A DNA stretch of 64,000 nucleotides from Acidimicrobiia bacterium (GCA_022826045.1 JAJDVQ010000015.1:16817-80816); one strand, 5' to 3'; counted from the first letter of the stretch, positions 49,172 to 59,200 are shown. The notes: generated by a model from the letters alone, not told the origin. Numbers and translations: made by a program.

Positions 49172-51502
49172 CTAGGCGAGGGCGTGGTGCAGGGCCAGCT
49201 CGACCTCGCGCTGGTGTGACTCGTCGATGACCGGCCCGTCGGGGCCGACCACGTAGAACGAGTCGACCACCACGTTCGCCAGCGTCTGGATCTTGGCCGA
49301 GCGGATGTCGAGGCCCATCTCGGCCAGCACCCGGGTGACCTTGTAGAGCACGCCGATGTGATCCTCGGTGCGGATCTCCACGATCGTGGCCCCGGTAGCC
49401 GATTCGGCATCGAAGATGACCTTGGTCGCGGCCCTCGTGGCTGACAGCGCCCGGCGGCGGCGGTACACCCGGGCGCGTTCGGCGATGCGCGCCTCCAGCG
49501 CCAGATGGCCGCGCAGCGACCGCCGCACGTCGTAGACGACCCGGTCCCAGTCGACGGGCGCATCGGGCAGCACGATGCGGAACGACGACACTGCCATGCC
49601 CGCCGGGCTCGAATAGGCGTCGGCCTGCAGCACATCCAGCCCCCGCAGCGCCAGCACGCCCGCAGCCCGGCTGAACAGCCCGCGCTCGTCGGGCGCCACC
49701 ACGGTGAGCACGTCGTCGTCGACTCGCAGCGCCGTCTTCCCCGCTGCCATCAGCTCCACCACCACCTCGGTGAGCAGGCGCCGATGGCTGGACTGCGCCT
49801 GATCCGCGCCGCTCAAGTGCTCGGAGGTCATCTCGACGAGGGCGGAGACCAGGTTTGCGGTCCAGTCGCCCCACGCCATCGGCCCCGTCGCCATGCAGTC
49901 GGCCTCGGTCATCACGGCCAGCAGCTCCAGGAACTCCTGGGTGTCCACGGCGCGGGCAACGGTGGCCGCCGTCAGCGGATCGTCGAGGTCTCGCCGGGTG
50001 GCGATGTCGGTCAGCAGCAGATGGTGCTGCACCAGGCGCACCAGCGTGTCGGCGTCGTCGGAACTCCAGCCGCAGCGCCGAGCGATCGGGCCCGCCAGCC
50101 GCATGCCGGCCTGCGTGTGATCGCCGGGATAGCCCTTGCCGATGTCGTGCAGCAGTGCTCCCATCAGCAGCAGGTCTGGCCGTGCCACACGGTGGGTGAA
50201 GCGGGCCGCGATAGCGACGGCCTCGAGCAGGTGCCGGTCGACAGTGAAGCGGTGGTAGCGGGACCGCTGGGGGCGATTGCGGTTCGGCGCCCACTCGGGC
50301 AGCACCTTGGTCCACACGCCGAAATAGTCGAGGGTCTCGATGACGTCGATGGCCTGGTGCCCGCAGCCGAGCAGCTCGACGAGCAGGTCCCGGGCGCCGT
50401 GCGGCCACGGATCGGGAAACTGCGCCTGGCGCTCGGCCAGCTTGTCGAGGCTCGCCCGGCTGATCGGGATGTCGCCACGGGCCGACTGCACGGCCGCGTG
50501 CAGCACCAGCACCACGTCGGCGGCGGGATCGCCGTCGACGACCAGCTCGCCGTCGCGCATGGCCAATCCGGCAATGTCGACGTCGGGTGCTTCGAACTCG
50601 GTCTGCTTGCGAGCGACGCTCGACCACAGCTGGTCTGACAGGAACGCGATGATGCGCCCGGCCTGTGCGATCTCGGCCATGAATGCGTCGGCGTCGATGG
50701 CGCCCGATCGCTCGGCCACGGCGTCTTGGTCGTCGGCCGAGAGCACGTCGCTGCGCAGGCCGGTGGTGCGGTGCAGCTCCACTCGCGCCCGCAGCAACGT
50801 CTGGTACGCGTCGGCGAGGCGATCGGTGTCGGCAATGGGAAGGTCGGCACCCGCCAGCCGGGCCCAGCGGATCGCATGCGCGTCACGCAGCCCGCCGCGG
50901 CCGGTCTTCAGATCGGGCTCCAGCAGGAAGGCCACTTCGCCGCTCTGGTTGTGCCGGCGGTTGACGGCGCGCTGCAGGTCGTCGAGCCGCTGCGAGGCGT
51001 TGTCGCGCCAGTCGGCGTTCACACCCTCGATGAGCCGTGCAGTCAGAGCTTCGTCGCCCGCGAGGTGGCGGGCATCAACCAGCGCCGTTGCCGTATCGAT
51101 ATCCGAGGCTGCCAAGTCCAGCGTCCCGGCCAGCGAGCGCACGGCGTGGCCCAGCTTCAGCTTCTCGTCCCAGATCGGGTACCACAGGCGGTCTGCCAAG
51201 TTGCCTCGCTGCGGGCTGTCCCCCAGCGCACCGTCGCTCGCCAGCAGCGACTCGCGGCCGTCGTGCAGCAGCAGCAGGTCGATGTCGCTGCCGGGGCACA
51301 GCTCGGCACGGCCGTAGCCGCCGACGGCCACGAGCGCCACGCCGCTGCCCGAGCCGTGGTCGCCGTTCAGCCCCCAGTCAGCAGCCTCGGCGGCGAACCG
51401 CTCGGCCAGCCACGAATCGGTGAGCTGGCTCAGCGCCCCGGGCAGTTCGGCAGCGTCGGCCGTCTGCACCAGCACCGCCCGGCGATCGGTGAAGGCCGTC
51501 AT
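49172..51502 (-). CDS. glnD: [Protein-PII] uridylyltransferase/uridylyl-removing enzyme (GlnD-like)
   Basis: This 776-residue protein has a nucleotidyltransferase domain with VGGYGRAELCPGSDIDLLLLHDG (GGxGRxELxPxSDxDL). A GlnD linker (GRGGLRDAHAIRWA) leads to an HD domain with LLMGALLHDIGKGYPGDHTQ (H...HD), and two C-terminal ACT domains follow (TVVAPDERGLFSRAAGVLAL and VEIRTEDHIGVLYKVTRVL). This is the complete bifunctional sensor of glutamine that modifies PII; in actinobacteria the modification may be adenylylation. No glnB/amtB is nearby, which is unusual. ATG 51502 overlaps the stop of the upstream gene (ATGA), excluding the longer frame to 51931. Confidence 0.9.
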   Translation of the reverse strand: MTAFTDRRAVLVQTADAAELPGALSQLTDSWLAERFAAEAADWGLNGDHGSGSGVALVAVGGYGRAELCPGSDIDLLLLHDGRESLLASDGALGDSPQRGNLADRLWYPIWDEKLKLGHAVRSLAGTLDLAASDIDTATALVDARHLAGDEALTARLIEGVNADWRDNASQRLDDLQRAVNRRHNQSGEVAFLLEPDLKTGRGGLRDAHAIRWARLAGADLPIADTDRLADAYQTLLRARVELHRTTGLRSDVLSADDQDAVAERSGAIDADAFMAEIAQAGRIIAFLSDQLWSSVARKQTEFEAPDVDIAGLAMRDGELVVDGDPAADVVLVLHAAVQSARGDIPISRASLDKLAERQAQFPDPWPHGARDLLVELLGCGHQAIDVIETLDYFGVWTKVLPEWAPNRNRPQRSRYHRFTVDRHLLEAVAIAARFTHRVARPDLLLMGALLHDIGKGYPGDHTQAGMRLAGPIARRCGWSSDDADTLVRLVQHHLLLTDIATRRDLDDPLTAATVARAVDTQEFLELLAVMTEADCMATGPMAWGDWTANLVSALVEMTSEHLSGADQAQSSHRRLLTEVVVELMAAGKTALRVDDDVLTVVAPDERGLFSRAAGVLALRGLDVLQADAYSSPAGMAVSSFRIVLPDAPVDWDRVVYDVRRSLRGHLALEARIAERARVYRRRRALSATRAATKVIFDAESATGATIVEIRTEDHIGVLYKVTRVLAEMGLDIRSAKIQTLANVVVDSFYVVGPDGPVIDESHQREVELALHHALA

Positions 51503-52098
51503 CGCTGCCCCTCGGCCGTGCCACCGCGCCTCGCAGGCTCGGCCGAGCCATCGCGCCGACGTCGCAGCACCTCGAACGCCTTGGCTGCGCCCCAGGCGAT
51601 GCCGATCGGACCCAGCTCGGGGTCGATGTCGACGAACGAGGCCGGCGTCAGTCCGTAGGGATCGTCCCCGAAACGCGACCGTTCGAAATCGTCGCGTTCG
51701 GGTTCGGGCACACCGCCGTCCGCCAGCACTCGGGTCGGGAATCGCACGGCGCTGCGCAGCACGCTCAGGGGCGTCGTCTGCTGAGCGTCGACATCGGCCG
51801 CCAGCAGTTCCCGCAGCGGCGGACCGGTCTCGGCGGCGCACTGCATGCCCGCTGCACGCGCTTGCTCGCTGAGGTCTGCAGCGACGACACCTGCACGCTC
51901 GCACATCTCCGCCACGCAACGCTCCACCCACCGGGGCAACGCGGCGATCGCCCCGTCGGCGAGCAGCTCAGCGGCCTCCTGCACCGATGCCGGCACCGGA
52001 GCGGCAGCACTCTCACCACCCCGCCCGCCGGATTCGTCCGCCAATCCGGGCGCCGCAACGACGAGCGCCTGCGGTACGCCGGCGCCGGTTGCCGTCAT
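51499..52098 (-). CDS. Conserved hypothetical protein coupled to glnD
   Basis: This 199-residue protein has no recognised domain. The N-terminal half is A/E-rich and helical, with two cysteines close together (WVERCVAEMCERAG). The C-terminal part has a distinct short motif region RFPTRVLADGGVPEPERDDFERSRFGDDPYGLTPASFVDIDPELGPIGIAWGAAKAFEVLRRR. That DPYGLTP...FxDIDPxLG pattern looks like a defined family rather than random sequence. The gene overlaps glnD by four bases (ATGA), so it is co-translated and may act with it. The start at 52098 directly follows the larE region by 25 bp. Confidence 0.7.
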   Translation of the reverse strand: MTATGAGVPQALVVAAPGLADESGGRGGESAAAPVPASVQEAAELLADGAIAALPRWVERCVAEMCERAGVVAADLSEQARAAGMQCAAETGPPLRELLAADVDAQQTTPLSVLRSAVRFPTRVLADGGVPEPERDDFERSRFGDDPYGLTPASFVDIDPELGPIGIAWGAAKAFEVLRRRRDGSAEPARRGGTAEGQR

Positions 52099-52123
52099 CG
52101 GTCGGTCCCGACGGCACCTGCGC

Positions 52124-53143
52124 TCATCGGCTGGCCTCCGGGGCGGGGTTCACACAATTGCCGTCCGCCAACGCGCCGTTGAGGTTGCCCGAGCGGAAGC
52201 CCTCCAAGTCGAGCGTGACGTAGCGGTAGCCCACGCCGCGGATGGCCTCCACGACGGCCTCGCGCCGCTGGACTGCTTCGGCGAGGTCGTCGAGCGGCAG
52301 CTCGATGCGCGCGGTGTCGCCGTAGTCGCGCACCCGCAGCTGCCCGAAGCCCAGCCGGCGCAGCGCTGCTTCGGCTCGATCCAGCCGTGCCAGCAGCGGC
52401 ACCGTCACCTGCGTGCCGTAGGGCACCCGCGAGGCCAAGCATGCGGCCGCCGGCTTGTCCCAGGTGCGCAAGCCGAGGTCCGCGCTGACCCGCCGCACCT
52501 CGGCCTTCGTGAAACCGGCCTCCACCAGCGGGAAGCGGGCGCCACGCCCGCTCGCAGCGTGCTGACCCGGCCGGTGATCGCCCAGGTCGTCGAGATTGAC
52601 GCCGAGCACCACTGCCGCGCCACGGGCCGACGCGAGCGGTTCGAGCTGGTCCATGAGTGCCGACTTGCACCAGAAGCAGCGGTCGGCGTCGTTCACCCGG
52701 TACGCAGCGCGTGACATCTCGTCGGTCTCGACCGTCTGCCATGCCAGTCCCCACTCGGCTGCCAAGGCAGCGCAGTCGGCTGCTTCATCGGTCGCGAGGC
52801 TGGGCGAGACGGCGGTCACGCAGAGCGCATCGCCGCCGAGCACGTCGTTGGCCGCCCAGGCCACGAGCGACGAGTCGACGCCGCCGCTGAACGCCACGAT
52901 CACCGGTCCCGACTGCTCAAAGAAGTCTCGCAGCCGGTCAAGTTTCCCGTCGGCGGCCACCGACGCATCCGGCACGCTCAACCGTTCCGCGCCGAGCGAG
53001 GCCGGCGCCGTCGATGCGGCGCTCGATGGCTCGGGGCCGGGCATCTCGCCGTTCCCGCCAACGGCGAGCGTCATCCGTGCCGCGCCCTGGCGCTCGGGGC
53101 CGGTCAGCTCGCCGCCCCCGTTCCCGCCTTCGCCGAGCGTCAT
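52124..53143 (-). CDS. larE: LarE-type ATP-dependent sulfurtransferase
   Basis: This ~339-residue PP-loop enzyme has VIVAFSGGVDSSLVAWAA (SGGVDSS pyrophosphate loop), the sacrificial-cysteine region NDADRCFWCKSALMDQL, VVLGVNLDDLGDHRPGQ and KPAAACLASRVPYGTQV. LarE donates sulfur in synthesis of the nickel-pincer cofactor of lactate racemase; larB and larC are not in this window, and LarE-like proteins can have other roles. The N-terminal ~45 residues are low-complexity and encoded by a duplicated 60-bp segment that contains two candidate ATGs (53143 and 53074), so the start is uncertain. It begins 20 bp after the acyl-CoA dehydrogenase stop. Confidence 0.85.
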   Translation of the reverse strand: MTLGEGGNGGGELTGPERQGAARMTLAVGGNGEMPGPEPSSAASTAPASLGAERLSVPDASVAADGKLDRLRDFFEQSGPVIVAFSGGVDSSLVAWAANDVLGGDALCVTAVSPSLATDEAADCAALAAEWGLAWQTVETDEMSRAAYRVNDADRCFWCKSALMDQLEPLASARGAAVVLGVNLDDLGDHRPGQHAASGRGARFPLVEAGFTKAEVRRVSADLGLRTWDKPAAACLASRVPYGTQVTVPLLARLDRAEAALRRLGFGQLRVRDYGDTARIELPLDDLAEAVQRREAVVEAIRGVGYRYVTLDLEGFRSGNLNGALADGNCVNPAPEASR

Positions 53144-53155
53144 CAGTGCGGCGCC
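53030..53155 (-). repeat. Imperfect ~60-bp direct duplication over the larE start
   Basis: Segments 53030-53086 and 53092-53155 are near-copies (CTCGGGGCCGG...GCGAGCGTCAT...GCGCC). Each carries an in-frame ATG for larE, encoding MTLAVGGNGEMPGPE and MTLGEGGNGGGELTGPE respectively. The duplication lengthens the N-terminal tail and creates two possible start sites. Confidence 0.6.
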
Positions 53156-53162
53156 GGGCGGC

Positions 53163-55016
53163 TCAGAGCCGGTCGGCCGGGATGGCGTAGAACAGCTCGG
53201 CGCCGCCGGTGACCGCAGGCACCAGCCCACGAGCCGACGGCAGGATCTGGTCGGCATAGAAGCGAGCGGTAGCGACTTTGTCGGCCAGGAATGCCGACGA
53301 CGCAGCGCCGTCCGCACCGCCCGAGCCCCCTTCGCGAGCATCCGCAACGGTCAAGCCCTGCTGCGCCAAGAGCTCAGCAGCGGCCTCCGCACTGCGGCCC
53401 AGCAGCCAGCCGCCCACCACAACGCCAGCGAGCCGCATGAACGGCGACGAGCCGGCAGCCACGTCATTCGGCGCTGCCGAGAGCTGACCGCCCAGCCACA
53501 TCGCCGCCTCGCCCATCGCCGCGACGCCGTCGGCCAGCGCAGCCCCGATCGCAGCCAGATCGGCATCGTCGCTGGCGGCCAGCGCCCCCGCCGTCGCGCC
53601 CATCTCGCCGATGAGGCGGGCCATGGCCTCGCCGCCGCCGAGCGGCAGCTTGCGGAAGGCCAGGTCCGCCGCCTGGATGCCGTTGGTGCCCTCGTAGATC
53701 GGCGCAATCCGGCTGTCGCGCCAGTGCTGCGCGGCGCCGGTTTCCTCCACGTAGCCCATGCCGCCGTGCACCTGCACCCCGAGCGAGGTCATCTCGACGC
53801 CCAGGTCGGTGCCCCAGCCCTTGCTGATCGGCGTCAGGATCGCGGTGAGCTCGTCGGCCCACTCGCGCTCGTCGGGATCGGTCGCCACGATGGAGCGGTC
53901 GATCGCCGCCGCATTCAGGTACATCACGCAGCGCATGGCCTCGGCGTTCGCACGCATCGTCAGCAGCATCCGCCGCACGTCGGCGTGATCCACGATCGGC
54001 GACGACTCGCCCGGCGGCAGCTCGGCGCCGATCGCCCGCCCCTGCTTGCGGGTCAGCGCGTACTCCCGCGCCTGCTGGTACGCCCGCTCGGTCAGCGACA
54101 GCCCCTGCAGGCCCACCGACAGCCGGGCGTTGTTCATCATGGTGAACATGGCGCGCATGCCGCCGTGCTCGGGGCCCACGAGATAGCCGACGGCGCCGCC
54201 CTCGTCGCCGTAGGACATCACGCAGGTGGGGCTGGCGTGGATGCCGATCTTGTGCTCGGTGGACACCGCCCGCAGGTCGTTGCGGGGCCCCAGCGAGCCA
54301 TCGGGATTCACCAGGAACTTGGGCACCAGGAACAGGCTGATGCCGCGGGTGCCCGGGGGCCCCTCGGGCGTGCGGGCCAGCACCAGGTGGACGATGTTGT
54401 CGGCGAGCTCGTGCTCGCCGTAGGTGATGAAGATCTTCGTGCCGGTGATGAGGTAGCTGCCGTCGTCCTGCGGGATCGCACGGCTGGTGAGGGCGCCCAC
54501 GTCCGAGCCGGCGTGCGGCTCGGTCAGGTTCATGGTGCCCGACCACTCGCCGCTGATCATCTTGGGCAGGAACGTCTGCCGCAGCGTCTCGTCGGCGTGG
54601 TGGGTGAGGGCGTCGATGGCGCCCTGGGTCAGCAGCGGGCACAGGCTGAACGCCATGCTGGCCGAGGTCAGCATCTCCTGGACGGCCAGGCCGACACACC
54701 ACGGCATCCCGCCGCCGCCGAAGTCGTCGTCGAAGGCCATGCCGTTCCAGCCGGCGTCGACGAACTTGCGGTAGGCATCGGCGAAGCCGTCGGGATGGGT
54801 GATGACGCCGTCGTCGAAGTCGAGCCCCTGCTGGTCGCCGGGCACATTCAGCGGGGCAACCTCGGCCGACATGAAGCGGCCGGCTTCGTCCAGAAGCGCG
54901 CTCGCAGTCTCCAAGTCGGCGTGCGCAAACCGTTCGTGCCCGGCCAGCTCGTCAAGATCGACGATGTGCTCGAGCACGAACAGCATGTCGTCGACGGGGG
55001 CGGAGTACTCAGACAT
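53163..55016 (-). CDS. Acyl-CoA dehydrogenase (long FadE type)
   Basis: This 617-residue flavoenzyme has the acyl-CoA dehydrogenase core: MPWCVGLAVQEMLTSASMAFSLCPLLTQGAI, SGTMNLTEPHAGSDVGALTSRA (FAD/substrate block), TGTKIFITYGEHEL, NNARLSVGLQGLSLTERAYQQAREYA and catalytic-base region RIAPIYEGTNGIQAADLAFRKLPL, where the glutamate in YEG is kept. The ~150-residue C-terminal extension identifies the long FadE5-like subgroup that prefers longer acyl chains; substrate length is inferred. ATG 55016 (MSEYSAP) matches the family start; the upstream 36 residues are rejected. Its stop is 20 bp from larE. Confidence 0.9.
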   Translation of the reverse strand: MSEYSAPVDDMLFVLEHIVDLDELAGHERFAHADLETASALLDEAGRFMSAEVAPLNVPGDQQGLDFDDGVITHPDGFADAYRKFVDAGWNGMAFDDDFGGGGMPWCVGLAVQEMLTSASMAFSLCPLLTQGAIDALTHHADETLRQTFLPKMISGEWSGTMNLTEPHAGSDVGALTSRAIPQDDGSYLITGTKIFITYGEHELADNIVHLVLARTPEGPPGTRGISLFLVPKFLVNPDGSLGPRNDLRAVSTEHKIGIHASPTCVMSYGDEGGAVGYLVGPEHGGMRAMFTMMNNARLSVGLQGLSLTERAYQQAREYALTRKQGRAIGAELPPGESSPIVDHADVRRMLLTMRANAEAMRCVMYLNAAAIDRSIVATDPDEREWADELTAILTPISKGWGTDLGVEMTSLGVQVHGGMGYVEETGAAQHWRDSRIAPIYEGTNGIQAADLAFRKLPLGGGEAMARLIGEMGATAGALAASDDADLAAIGAALADGVAAMGEAAMWLGGQLSAAPNDVAAGSSPFMRLAGVVVGGWLLGRSAEAAAELLAQQGLTVADAREGGSGGADGAASSAFLADKVATARFYADQILPSARGLVPAVTGGAELFYAIPADRL

Positions 55017-55195
55017 CGCAACCTCGCTTGTCGGCTTCGCAGCCAGCACAACGCCGGGCATCGCGGCCGCGAGCCGGCTCGCGAACAGACTACGGCTCGC
55101 CCCAAGCGGCACGCGAGGCTGCACAGGTTGCCCGCGGCGCGTCGAGAGCGATAATCCCGCGAAGGGCAGCCAAGCGTGGCAGATACTCTGCGAGC

Positions 55196-55273
55196 GTGGC
55201 GCCGAACGGGTACACCGACGAATTCGATGTCGAGCATCATCGCGTGCTCGTCACGCTGAGGCCCGCGTCATGA
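55196..55273 (+). CDS. Possible 25-residue leader peptide upstream of parA
   Basis: From GTG 55196 the frame encodes VAPNGYTDEFDVEHHRVLVT, five more residues and a TGA that overlaps the parA ATG (ATGA at 55270-55273). A -10-like TACTCT at 55184-55189 puts the expected transcription start at 55196, exactly on the GTG. The peptide would be a leaderless, translationally coupled leader. It could instead be a relic of a longer gene; no homologous family was recognised. Confidence 0.35.
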   Translation: MAPNGYTDEFDVEHHRVLVTLRPAS

Positions 55274-56280
55274 CGACTGTTGCGTTCTTCAACAACAAGG
55301 GCGGCGTTGGCAAGACATCGCTCGTATACCACCTCGCATGGATGTACGCGGACTTGGGCGTCACAGTCGTAGCGGCCGATCTCGACCCTCAGGCGAACCT
55401 CACGAGCATGTTTCTCGACGAGTGGGAGATGGACGATCTCTGGTCGCCACCGCCACCGAGGAACACGGTTCACGGCGCCTTGCTGCCGCTGCTGGAGGGC
55501 GCCGACGACATCAGCGCGCCCGTGACGCTCATGCCGCAGCCGGCGCTGTGCCTCGTGCCTGGCGATCTGTCGCTGTCGGCGGCCGAAGACCAGTTCTCCG
55601 GTCAATGGCCGCTGTGCCTAGACCAAGACGTGCGGGCCTTCCGAGTGATCTCGGCGCTCAGCCGCATCCTGCAGCAAGCCCGCGAGGAGGCAGAGGCAGA
55701 ACTCGTCCTCGTCGATGTCGGGTCCGACCTCGGCGCCATCAACCGCGCCGCGCTCATCGCGGCGGACTTCGTCGTCGTCCCGCTGGCGCCCGACTTGTTC
55801 TCGCTGCAAGGCCTCAACAACGTGGGTCCAACGCTGGCGACCTGGAGACACGGCTGGGAGCAGCGTCTGGAGCAAGCACGCATGACCGACGCACTCAAGA
55901 CGCTGGACCTTCCCGCCGGACGAATGAGACCAATCGGCTATGTGGTGCAACAGCACGCAGTTCGCCTGGACCGACTGGTCAGGGCGCATACGCGATGGAT
56001 GGATGCCATACCAGGCGAGTACCGCACAGCGGTCCTGCAGAAATCGGACGGCCAAAACAAGCAAGTCGAGAATGACAAGCACTGCCTCGGGTTGCTCAAG
56101 AACTACAGAAGTCTCATGCCGTATGCCCAGGATGCCCGCAAGCCCATGTTCTTCTTGAAGGCTGCCGACGGTGCTGTAGGCGGCCATGTGAACGCAGTCC
56201 GCGACTGCTACCACGACTACCGAGACCTCGCCTGTGCCATCGCAGACCGAATCGGAGTCACATGTCCGCAGCTGGACTGA
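55270..56280 (+). CDS. Orphan ParA-family ATPase
   Basis: This 336-residue protein has the deviant Walker A VAFFNNKGGVGKTSLVYHLA, VVAADLDPQANLTSMFL (Walker A'), Walker B LVLVDVGSDLGAINRAALIAADFVVVPLAPDLFSLQGL and a helical C-terminus (VNAVRDCYHDYRDLACAIAD). ParA ATPases form dynamic patterns on DNA and position plasmids, chromosomes or other cargo. No ParB, parS-like repeat cluster or replication gene is close, so the cargo is unknown. Such orphan, longer ParAs are common in mobile islands. ATG 55270 is set by the ATGA overlap with the leader frame. It faces the surface-protein locus convergently. Confidence 0.85.
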   Translation: MTTVAFFNNKGGVGKTSLVYHLAWMYADLGVTVVAADLDPQANLTSMFLDEWEMDDLWSPPPPRNTVHGALLPLLEGADDISAPVTLMPQPALCLVPGDLSLSAAEDQFSGQWPLCLDQDVRAFRVISALSRILQQAREEAEAELVLVDVGSDLGAINRAALIAADFVVVPLAPDLFSLQGLNNVGPTLATWRHGWEQRLEQARMTDALKTLDLPAGRMRPIGYVVQQHAVRLDRLVRAHTRWMDAIPGEYRTAVLQKSDGQNKQVENDKHCLGLLKNYRSLMPYAQDARKPMFFLKAADGAVGGHVNAVRDCYHDYRDLACAIADRIGVTCPQLD

Positions 56281-56299
56281 ACACCGCCGCTTGGGCTAT

Positions 56300-59200
56300 T
56301 CAGGGCTGTGGGATGGGCAAGACGGCAGTCTGAGTCGGGCCGCAGACATACGATGTCGGCCATCCATTGGGCCAGCGGCCGCCCACGTTGCAGGCCTCGT
56401 ACTCGAACGTGACCGATGAGCCGGGATCAACCATCATAACGATCGTCTGGGGCGAGGAGTCTACGGGATAGGAATGGGAGTTCCAGAGGTGGCGCTCGTC
56501 GTCCGTTAGATCTGATGGCACAGGTTCGTTGCGGGTCGGGTTGTAGATAAGGTGAGCTTCTGCTGCCGATGCCTCCTCCCACGCGAATGTCAGCACAAGC
56601 GCATTCGGCGCATTCGCACTTTCATGAGGACGACTGACTGACGTGATCTGTAGGTTCGACGGCACGTCAGACGGCGCGACGGCACCGCGATCCCAGACAA
56701 TGTCATTGTGCGTCCAGTTGGGGTCAAAGACAGGTGGAGCAAATGATGCTACGTATTCCCGGAACTCCCGCTCTGTCGGCGTGATAAACTGTTTTCTGAT
56801 GTACTCGAAGCATTTCGTCGCATCAGGGCTGTAGGAAAACGCATTCACGAATCTCACAGGCATGCACGCGACAATGACAACGTCATATTCGGTATCGAAT
56901 GCTAGCTGATCCAACCAGCCATCGATCCGGTATTCAGGTGTCCGAACAGTCGGGCCGCTACTTGCACTAAACTCTGAGGTACCTAATCCAAGCTCGCTAT
57001 AACGAGTAAAAGTTGAACCACCCAAACCCATGATGAGGTAATCCACAGCCTCGGGATGCGGTTCCCACTTCATACTGTAGGTCAGGTCAGAAGGAGTGAC
57101 TTTGTCAGCGTCTTGGACTGTCGGCCTCAGGGCATCTATAACAGCGGTAGCTGACCGCGCGCGCGGGCTGAAGGTGAGGTTATTGCGTCTATCGTTTCCT
57201 AGATTCTGAGGATTGAGTTTGCTGTCCAGAAAAGTAAGTTGTTTGGTCGTTGGTTTGTACTCTGTGTACACATGGACCTCATGCGCCTTCACCGGTGACA
57301 TCCCTGTGATGGTGAACTCTCGGACATCCGCATCGAATCGATAAATCGACTTCGGAGTAACGATACTGTCCTCGTTGCCGGTGCGGTATTCGTAGTGCTC
57401 GACGCGATAGGCGGCAAACGGATGAGAATACGGTCTCGCTTCGGGCGCATGCCACGTCAGTTTGACTGATTCCTCGCCAATGTCGCGTGTCTTCAGTTGG
57501 ACTCCCTCCGCGGGCAACAGAGAACAGTTTCCGTCCCGTATCGCCCCGGAACTTCTGTGGGGTGGCCATCCAAGGAGTCCTATTTCCCAGCATGAGAGAC
57601 GAACCGCGTAACCGGACGGATTCTGCTGCGAAACGAGGGAGGGAACCTCGAGATCTCCCAAGGCTCCCAAGATCGGTGAGACACATCCGGCAAGCAGCGG
57701 CGTACCGTCCTGATCGGCCACGAAGCGATTGCTGTAGAAGCCTACTCCCAAGTGTGTGTGAGCCAGCACGTCGATGACGGAGACCAAGTGGTAGTCGGCT
57801 GAACTGTGGTATTGGGAGACGTTGGCTTCGAGGCCTGTCGGCCCGTCAGAGCCGATCACGACAGCGGCTTTGCTTGCACGTCTCCCGATCCATCCGAATC
57901 CTGTGCTCGCTGCGGCATCGGTGCCGCGTGCGATGACGACATAGCTGGCGGACGACGCGTGCTGCTCGGCAGCATCCAGGCAAGTGGAAGCGCTGTTGGG
58001 CCTGAGCACAGCCCCGGGTTCGAAAATGAACTGGAACGCATCAGATGACTGCCACTTGTAGAACGGGCTGACACGATCGTTCAGCGTCTTCGTCGCCGCA
58101 TGCATGTCTTGAGTCCGCGAGTCACCGTCGAGATCGCACAGAAACACAGTGACCAGTTCGCTGCCTGACTTGGGCCTGATAACGCTCGTGTCCCACCACC
58201 TCGCCGACGAGACTGCCCGGAGAGCCGTCGAGGCGCCGACTGAGGCAGACAAACCGGGGCTGAGCGCAGGCGGCGCTTCCAGCGCTGCGACCGTCGACGT
58301 ACCCGGCGTGCCCGCGCCGATAGTGCCATTGCTGCTACCGGCACCCGAGGGCTGCGTTGTGGGGTATTCGGCGAAGTTCTGGGTGGCGTAGTGCTTGTCG
58401 CCGTCGCTGCCGATGCCGATGCCGATGTGGGTGAATGCCGGGCTCGTCATGTTGGCGTAATGCCCTGGGCTGTTCACCAGACCGTCGAACATCACCTCGA
58501 CAGCATCAGCGATCGACGGGTAGCCGGATGCGGTAGCGACGTTCTCGCCGCTGCTGAGCCAGCCGGGCGGATACTGGGCCGAGTAGTTCGGGTTGTGCTC
58601 TAACTCGCCGGTCGCGAGCATGGTCCGCGACCAACCGCGAGCCACGCCGGCGATCTCCGCACTCACCGTCAGCGCATCGATGCCCACGCTCGCCCGCAGC
58701 ACGTTCACCAACCGGGCCATCTGCTGCTCAGCGGCCGCTATCGCGGCGGCCGACACCTCGTCGTCGACGGTCGGGTTGAGCCAGCCGTCGATGGCTGCCG
58801 TCGACACCGCAGCCTCGCCGCCGAACACGCTCAGGCGCGGCGTGCCTTGCGGGTCTGACCGGTCGAGCGCTGTGTCGAGCGCTGCCGCGGTGGCGTCAGG
58901 AATCCTGCCCGGCGCGGTCAGCAGCAGCGGCGCGCATCGCGACGCGAGCAGCGGCCCCGCAGAGAAGCTGTCGAACGGCACGTCCGAACGCGCCAGCCCG
59001 GCCTCGCCGGGACCGCCGCAGCCCGGCGCGATATGCGTCGCCGCCCACGCAGCGGCCTTCGCGGCGGTGTCGAAGCGGTCGCTGCCTGCGATCCGCTCCA
59101 CCGTCCTCACCCCTGCGGCCTCGATCTGTGCCTCGACCTGGGCGGACACCGCCGCGGTGCCGCCCATGATCACGGCCCTCGCCGGCTGGTGCCGCGTCAG

